A stretch of DNA of 64,000 bases from Streptomyces sp. QL37 (GTDB lineage Bacteria > Actinomycetota > Actinomycetes > Streptomycetales > Streptomycetaceae). Of the stretch, positions 60,687 to 64,000 are shown piece after piece. The notes beneath the pieces were generated by a model. It saw nothing but the letters and a program-made list of their open reading frames with translations. It ran no database searches and was not told the DNA's origin. A program made the translations under genes and the position numbers. Each line of letters opens with the position of its first letter. Position 1 is the stretch's first letter. The DNA lies in contig NZ_PTJS01000001.1 of the NCBI RefSeq assembly GCF_002941025.1, positions 1,426,001-1,490,000 on the forward strand, given 5' to 3'.

Positions 60687-61489
60687 AGAAGAGGAAGCAG
60701 TGGTCCGGCTGGGGTCCGGGGGAACAGGCCGAGCAGCATTACCTGGTCCAGCCCCGGGCCCTGGCCGGCGGCGGGGACGTCCGGCACGTCTCGGAGTTCC
60801 TGCGCGCCTCGGGGTGGCGGGACAAGTCCAAGACAGATGGCCCTCTGCGCATGGAGAGCCCGGACCGCACCCTTCGTGTCGCCTACGACCCTTACGTCCT
60901 GCCCGGGGGGTGGACCATCCACGGCAGGGCGGACGGTGCGAACGGGGAGTGGGCGGCTCACCTGGGCCGGCAGACGCCGGTGGAGATCGTCGCCGGTCTG
61001 ACCGACGCGCTCACCCGTCCCCGCTCCGCTCACGCCCCCAACGTCTGGGCGCCTTTGAAGGAGCAGGAGTGGGACATGGGTTACCAGGGCGAGCACTACA
61101 TGGCCACCAGCCCAGACGGCACCGCGTGGATGCAATACCACCGCAGCCCCGACGGCACGGCGATGTGGTGGACCGGGGCGAAGGACCAGCAGGGCAACGG
61201 CTGGACTGCCACCTTCACGCCGAACACGCCGATGCACCTGGTGCAAGCCTTCTCGGCCGAACTCGCCGGGCCTGATCCCGTGATGCGCCCGCGCGGACGC
61301 GTCCCCATGAGCGCGCAGATCCGTACCTGGTCGGTCTCCGTCAAGCCCTCCCAGCTCAGTGCGTGGCAGCAGGCCCGAATCACAGCCGCCCGCGCCGCCA
61401 CCTGGGCCCGCAACAGCGCGCAAAGCACCCGGCCCCAAACCAACACCCGTCCGTACACCTCGGCCGGCGGCGCCCGGACCCGCCGCTGA
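60683..61489 (+). CDS. DUF317-domain protein
   Basis: The protein has 268 residues; GTG overlaps the previous stop (GTGA). Two DUF317 units: YLVQPRALAGGGDVRHVSEF, LRASGWRDKS, DRTLRVAYDPYVLPGGWTIH; then LKEQEWDMGYQGEHYMATSP, TAWMQYHRSPDGTAMWWTGA, NGWTATFTPNTPMHLVQAF. A basic tail follows. DUF317 is known only as a conserved actinobacterial domain without a defined function. Here it is paired with a helical partner upstream. Confidence 0.8.
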   Translation: MKKRKQWSGWGPGEQAEQHYLVQPRALAGGGDVRHVSEFLRASGWRDKSKTDGPLRMESPDRTLRVAYDPYVLPGGWTIHGRADGANGEWAAHLGRQTPVEIVAGLTDALTRPRSAHAPNVWAPLKEQEWDMGYQGEHYMATSPDGTAWMQYHRSPDGTAMWWTGAKDQQGNGWTATFTPNTPMHLVQAFSAELAGPDPVMRPRGRVPMSAQIRTWSVSVKPSQLSAWQQARITAARAATWARNSAQSTRPQTNTRPYTSAGGARTRR

Positions 61490-61515
61490 CCCGCCTCCCC
61501 GTTCGAAGGAGCCCG

Positions 61516-61869
61516 ATGCCCGCACCCACCCCGGACACCATCCGCACCCTGACCGAAACGCTCGCCGACCTTACCGACTACCTGCGCGATGACCCCGACG
61601 TCGAGGAAGCCCTCGCGCTCGTCGAGCCGCTTCTCGACGAGTACACCGGCATCCCCGTCCAGCTCGCCGACGTCCTGCGCGCCCTGGCCCGCACGGTACA
61701 GACCCGCCCCGACGACTCGCGCACCGCCGAAACCGCCCTCCTCGTGGCAGAGTTGCGGACCGCCGCCTTGGAGCAGTCCGACCAGCACACCCTCCACTAC
61801 ATCGTCGATGACCTGCGCTCCCTGAACGAGGCGTACGACAGCGAGCAGGGGTGCAGCTGGTGCCGGTGA
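61516..61869 (+). CDS. Hypothetical helical protein
   Basis: The protein has 117 residues; ATG with GAAGGAG upstream. Mostly helical and acidic (IRTLTETLADLTDYLRDDPD, VEEALALVEPLLDEYTGIPV, TALLVAELRTAALEQSDQHT), ending CSWCR, a possible metal site. Coupled to the next DUF317 gene by GTGA. Function unknown. Confidence 0.6.
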   Translation: MPAPTPDTIRTLTETLADLTDYLRDDPDVEEALALVEPLLDEYTGIPVQLADVLRALARTVQTRPDDSRTAETALLVAELRTAALEQSDQHTLHYIVDDLRSLNEAYDSEQGCSWCR

Positions 61870-62684
61870 GCGAGCGGCAGCTCGCCGCCTTCGCCCACAG
61901 GCACGCCACCCAGATTCCGTTCGACACCAGTCCGCGTCACCTGGCCGGCCCCGGGGACGCCCGCCACGTCACCCACGGCCTCGCCGCCGCCGGATGGAAC
62001 TGCACGACCGACCCGCTCAGCCCCGAGATCGTGCTGCGCAGCCCGGACCACCGCTACAGCATGCAGTTCGACCCGCAGTCCGCCACCTCCGCATGGTGGC
62101 GGTTGCACGCCGAACCCACCCGCACCGAGCGGGGCTGGTACGCAGAGTTCGGCGAACTCGTCCCCGCCGAAATCCTGGGCCGTCTCACCGACGCACTCAT
62201 CGCCCCGACACCCACCGAGCACGCCGACCCGTTCCAGGCTTTGGAGTCGGCGGGATGGGCTCTCGAATCAGAGACCACAGCCCACTCCCCCGACGGAATG
62301 TGCCACGTACACCGGCCAACGGACGAAGGCGTATGGCGGTCTTCCTGGCGCGTCGAGACCTGCCAGCCCGGGTTCGAAACGCCGATGGGGCCCCGGATCT
62401 GGCACGCCTTCGTCGACGAGTCCATGCCCGAACACCTCGTCGGTGCTTTCGCCGCCGCGCTCGCCGACCCTGCCCCGCTCCAGCGCGCCATGTACGACCG
62501 GACCGCCCACTACAGCGCCGTACAGAGCCGGAGCCTGCTCACGCCCGAGGATGTCGTCGCAGCCCACAGCACCCGGCTCGACGCCATCCGAGCACAGGCC
62601 CGCGCCGCCCGCCGCCAGCAGCGGACCCAGCCCGCAGTCACCCCAGCCACGGCCCGTGCCGTCCGCCCGGCCGTTCGCCGCTGA
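61866..62684 (+). CDS. DUF317-domain protein
   Basis: The protein has 272 residues; GTG at 61866 chosen because it overlaps the previous stop (GTGA); two GTGs just upstream are alternatives. Two DUF317 units: DTSPRHLAGPGDARHVTHGL, AAAGWNCTTDPLSPEIVLRS, AWWRLHAEPTRTERGWYAEF; then LESAGWALESETTAHSPDGM, WRVETCQP, RIWHAFVDESMPEHLVGAFA. Second of three DUF317 genes in the last 3.5 kb. Confidence 0.8.
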   Translation: MSERQLAAFAHRHATQIPFDTSPRHLAGPGDARHVTHGLAAAGWNCTTDPLSPEIVLRSPDHRYSMQFDPQSATSAWWRLHAEPTRTERGWYAEFGELVPAEILGRLTDALIAPTPTEHADPFQALESAGWALESETTAHSPDGMCHVHRPTDEGVWRSSWRVETCQPGFETPMGPRIWHAFVDESMPEHLVGAFAAALADPAPLQRAMYDRTAHYSAVQSRSLLTPEDVVAAHSTRLDAIRAQARAARRQQRTQPAVTPATARAVRPAVRR

Positions 62685-62703
62685 TCCCGACAGGACCCTC
62701 ACC

Positions 62704-63276
62704 ATCTCCGCCGACCACACCGCACACCGCAAGCTCCTCCGTCACCTCGACCACTACCTGAGCGACAGCAAGAAGATCCTCGACGCGTGGGACGTCTACT
62801 CCGACGAACACACCGACCTCGACGGCTGGCCCCATGACGACCACGCCTACGGCATGCGCGCCAGCCAGCGCGACGCCGACACCGCCGAAGCGTTCGAGGA
62901 CCTCCGCGACGGCGCCCGCCACCTGCTGGCCACCGCCGAAGTACAGCTCGGAAACCTCCCCGCCACCGCGGTGCAGAACCGCTGGGTCTACCAACTGGGC
63001 GTCCTGCAGACCGCACTCGACCGGCTCGACGAACTGCACGAGCAGTGGCTGGCAACCCGCGACAGCCTCCCCGCCAACGCCAAACCCGGAACCCCGGTCT
63101 TCGATGACGCACTCGCCGAGCACCACGCCGAATCGTGGAGCTACCTCGACGACTGGGCCTGTCACAGCCAGGCCCTGCGCGAGATCAACTCCGCCGCCCG
63201 GAACACCCCCTCGCCCCTGGCCCCGCCCCCGACCACGGTCCCCGCACCTGGCCGGCGAACCCCCGTGCGGAGGTGA
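62704..63276 (+). CDS. Helical protein with apparent ATC start
   Basis: The protein has 190 residues from ATC 62704, with AGGA 8 bases upstream; no ATG, GTG or TTG lies between the last upstream gene and the helical domain. It reads SADHTAHRKLLRHLDHYLSD, SKKILDAWDVYSDEHTDL, AEAFEDLRDGARHLLATAEV, VYQLGVLQTALDRLDELHEQ, SYLDDWACHSQALREI. Long helices suggest a scaffold or coiled-coil partner of the next DUF317 protein. Function unknown. Confidence 0.55.
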   Translation: MSADHTAHRKLLRHLDHYLSDSKKILDAWDVYSDEHTDLDGWPHDDHAYGMRASQRDADTAEAFEDLRDGARHLLATAEVQLGNLPATAVQNRWVYQLGVLQTALDRLDELHEQWLATRDSLPANAKPGTPVFDDALAEHHAESWSYLDDWACHSQALREINSAARNTPSPLAPPPTTVPAPGRRTPVRR

Positions 63277-63278
63277 AC

Positions 63279-64000
63279 GTGTCCCCGAGTCCCGAGACCG
63301 TCGAGGTCGACTTCATCAGCCCGCGCCACCTCGCCGGCGGCGGCGACCCCGCCTGGATCACCGTGTCCCTCCACCGGGCATGCGGCTGGAGCCACGGTCA
63401 CGACCCCCTGATGCCTCGCGTCCTTCTCTCCAGCCCCGACCAGAAGGCCCTCCCGCGCCTGGAACCCGACCCCACCGACCAGTGGTGGATCCTGCACCAC
63501 GCCGCAGAGCCGAACAGGCCCGCCTGGTACGCGAGCTTCGGCGCCGATACGCCCGTCGAACTCATCGCCGCCGCTACCGACGCCCTCACCGACCCGGCCA
63601 CGCCGACGGACGCATCGTCCGATCCGTACGAGCCCCTTCGGCGGATCGGCTGGTCGCCCACCTCCGCAGACAACGGCCTCGCGTCACCCGACGGCACCGC
63701 GTACCTCCAGCGGCTGGGCAGCGCGGAAGACCCGGGAGCCTGGTTCGTCACCGCCACCCTCGCCCCGAACCGGCCGGTGTGGCAGGCCCGCTTCGGTGAG
63801 CACACCCCCACCCGACTGGTCGCCGCGTTCACCGCTGCACTCGCCGACCCGAAGCCAGTGGCGCGCACCGGCAGCTTGCGCAGTCTCCCGACCCGCGACC
63901 CGCAGATCATCACTCGTAGGACCACAGACGTGCACGCCGACCTTCTCGCCGGGGCACTGGAAGAACGCGTCCGCTTCCTCGCCGCCCGTCATCCCGCACC
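63279..64000 (+). CDS. DUF317-domain protein (partial, runs off the window)
   Basis: GTG at 63279 has GGAGG 5 bases upstream; the frame is open to the window end (at least 240 residues). Two DUF317 units: ISPRHLAGGGDPAWITVSLH, HRACGWSHGHDPLMP, PAWYASFGADTPVELIAAAT; then RRIGWSPTSADNGLASPDGT, AWFVTATLAPNRPVWQARFG. A third helical segment (DVHADLLAGALEERVRFLAA) begins at the edge. Third DUF317 gene in a row, each preceded by a small helical gene. Confidence 0.75.
   Translation, partial: MSPSPETVEVDFISPRHLAGGGDPAWITVSLHRACGWSHGHDPLMPRVLLSSPDQKALPRLEPDPTDQWWILHHAAEPNRPAWYASFGADTPVELIAAATDALTDPATPTDASSDPYEPLRRIGWSPTSADNGLASPDGTAYLQRLGSAEDPGAWFVTATLAPNRPVWQARFGEHTPTRLVAAFTAALADPKPVARTGSLRSLPTRDPQIITRRTTDVHADLLAGALEERVRFLAARHPA

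Larger units (their letters stand above)
38782..64000 (+). mobile_element. Conjugative element segment with type IV secretion genes
   Basis: From the divergent dyad rightwards, one-strand genes for a cell-wall hydrolase, DUF6112, TcpC/VirB8-like, VirB6-like, SCO6880 and VirB4 proteins follow in the order common to Streptomyces integrative conjugative elements. Many small accessory genes and DUF317 genes follow. The element continues beyond the window. Relaxase, coupling ATPase and attachment sites are not visible. The minus-strand genes to the left (at least to 34 kb, with DUF4913 and methylase) probably belong to it as well. Confidence 0.7.

Overview
The window looks like a Streptomyces (or close relative) chromosome arm or large plasmid. 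G+C is very high with strong third-position G/C bias. GTG and TTG starts are common, genes often overlap by 4 bp (ATGA/GTGA), and actinobacterial families dominate (DUF317, DUF4913, DUF6112, SCO6880). No rRNA, tRNA or CRISPR array is visible.

1-3.8 kb: a secreted HNH nuclease, a PLAT-like protein, a STAS anti-anti-sigma-like protein, an unassigned protein, a frameshifted zinc-ribbon-like gene, and three short frames sharing a C-terminal CRPDT motif.

4.0-22.8 kb: a recombinase-trio cassette (two tyrosine recombinases, a third large one, and a TnpC-like coiled-coil protein). The third recombinase gene is cut in two by a 12.9-kb island (about 8489-21372). Both junctions carry GCGAGA in the same codon phase, so joining them restores one frame of about 690 codons. 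The island carries its own recombination module (tyrosine recombinase, small HTH protein, nine-zinc-ribbon recombinase-like protein). It also carries a linaridin-type RiPP cluster (precursor with FAN and PxxxTP motifs, alpha/beta hydrolase, membrane proteins, methyltransferase, ABC exporter, FAD oxidoreductase) and a divergent membrane-anchored HTH regulator. This mobile linaridin island is the main discovery candidate.

22.8-26.5 kb: a two-gene PD-(D/E)XK nuclease/winged-helix pair of unknown function, a transposase remnant and a SUKH-4-like immunity protein.

26.5-38.7 kb (minus strand): a sortase-anchored SpaA-like surface protein, a DUF317 protein, an ATP-grasp ligase with an MFS exporter and two winged-helix regulators, several small unassigned proteins, a secreted SH3b protein, a RelE/ParE-like toxin, a DUF4913 protein and a DNA methyltransferase.

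38.8-64 kb (plus strand): a conjugative type IV secretion block (NlpC/P60 hydrolase, DUF6112, TcpC/VirB8-like, VirB6-like, SCO6880, VirB4 ATPase). It is followed by small accessory proteins, a lipoprotein, a MoxR ATPase plus zincin-VWA pair, and repeated DUF317 genes. No relaxase or coupling ATPase is seen inside the window. The two arms diverge from a 114-bp dyad with two back-to-back promoters around a palindromic operator. A different ~53-bp palindromic element occurs once at 35.1 kb and once, inverted, at 57.6 kb.

Two features of the 28-64 kb part stand out. At least eight genes appear to start at CTG, ATC or GTA behind good ribosome binding sites. Several genes are broken by in-frame stops or by loss of one G from a G run.
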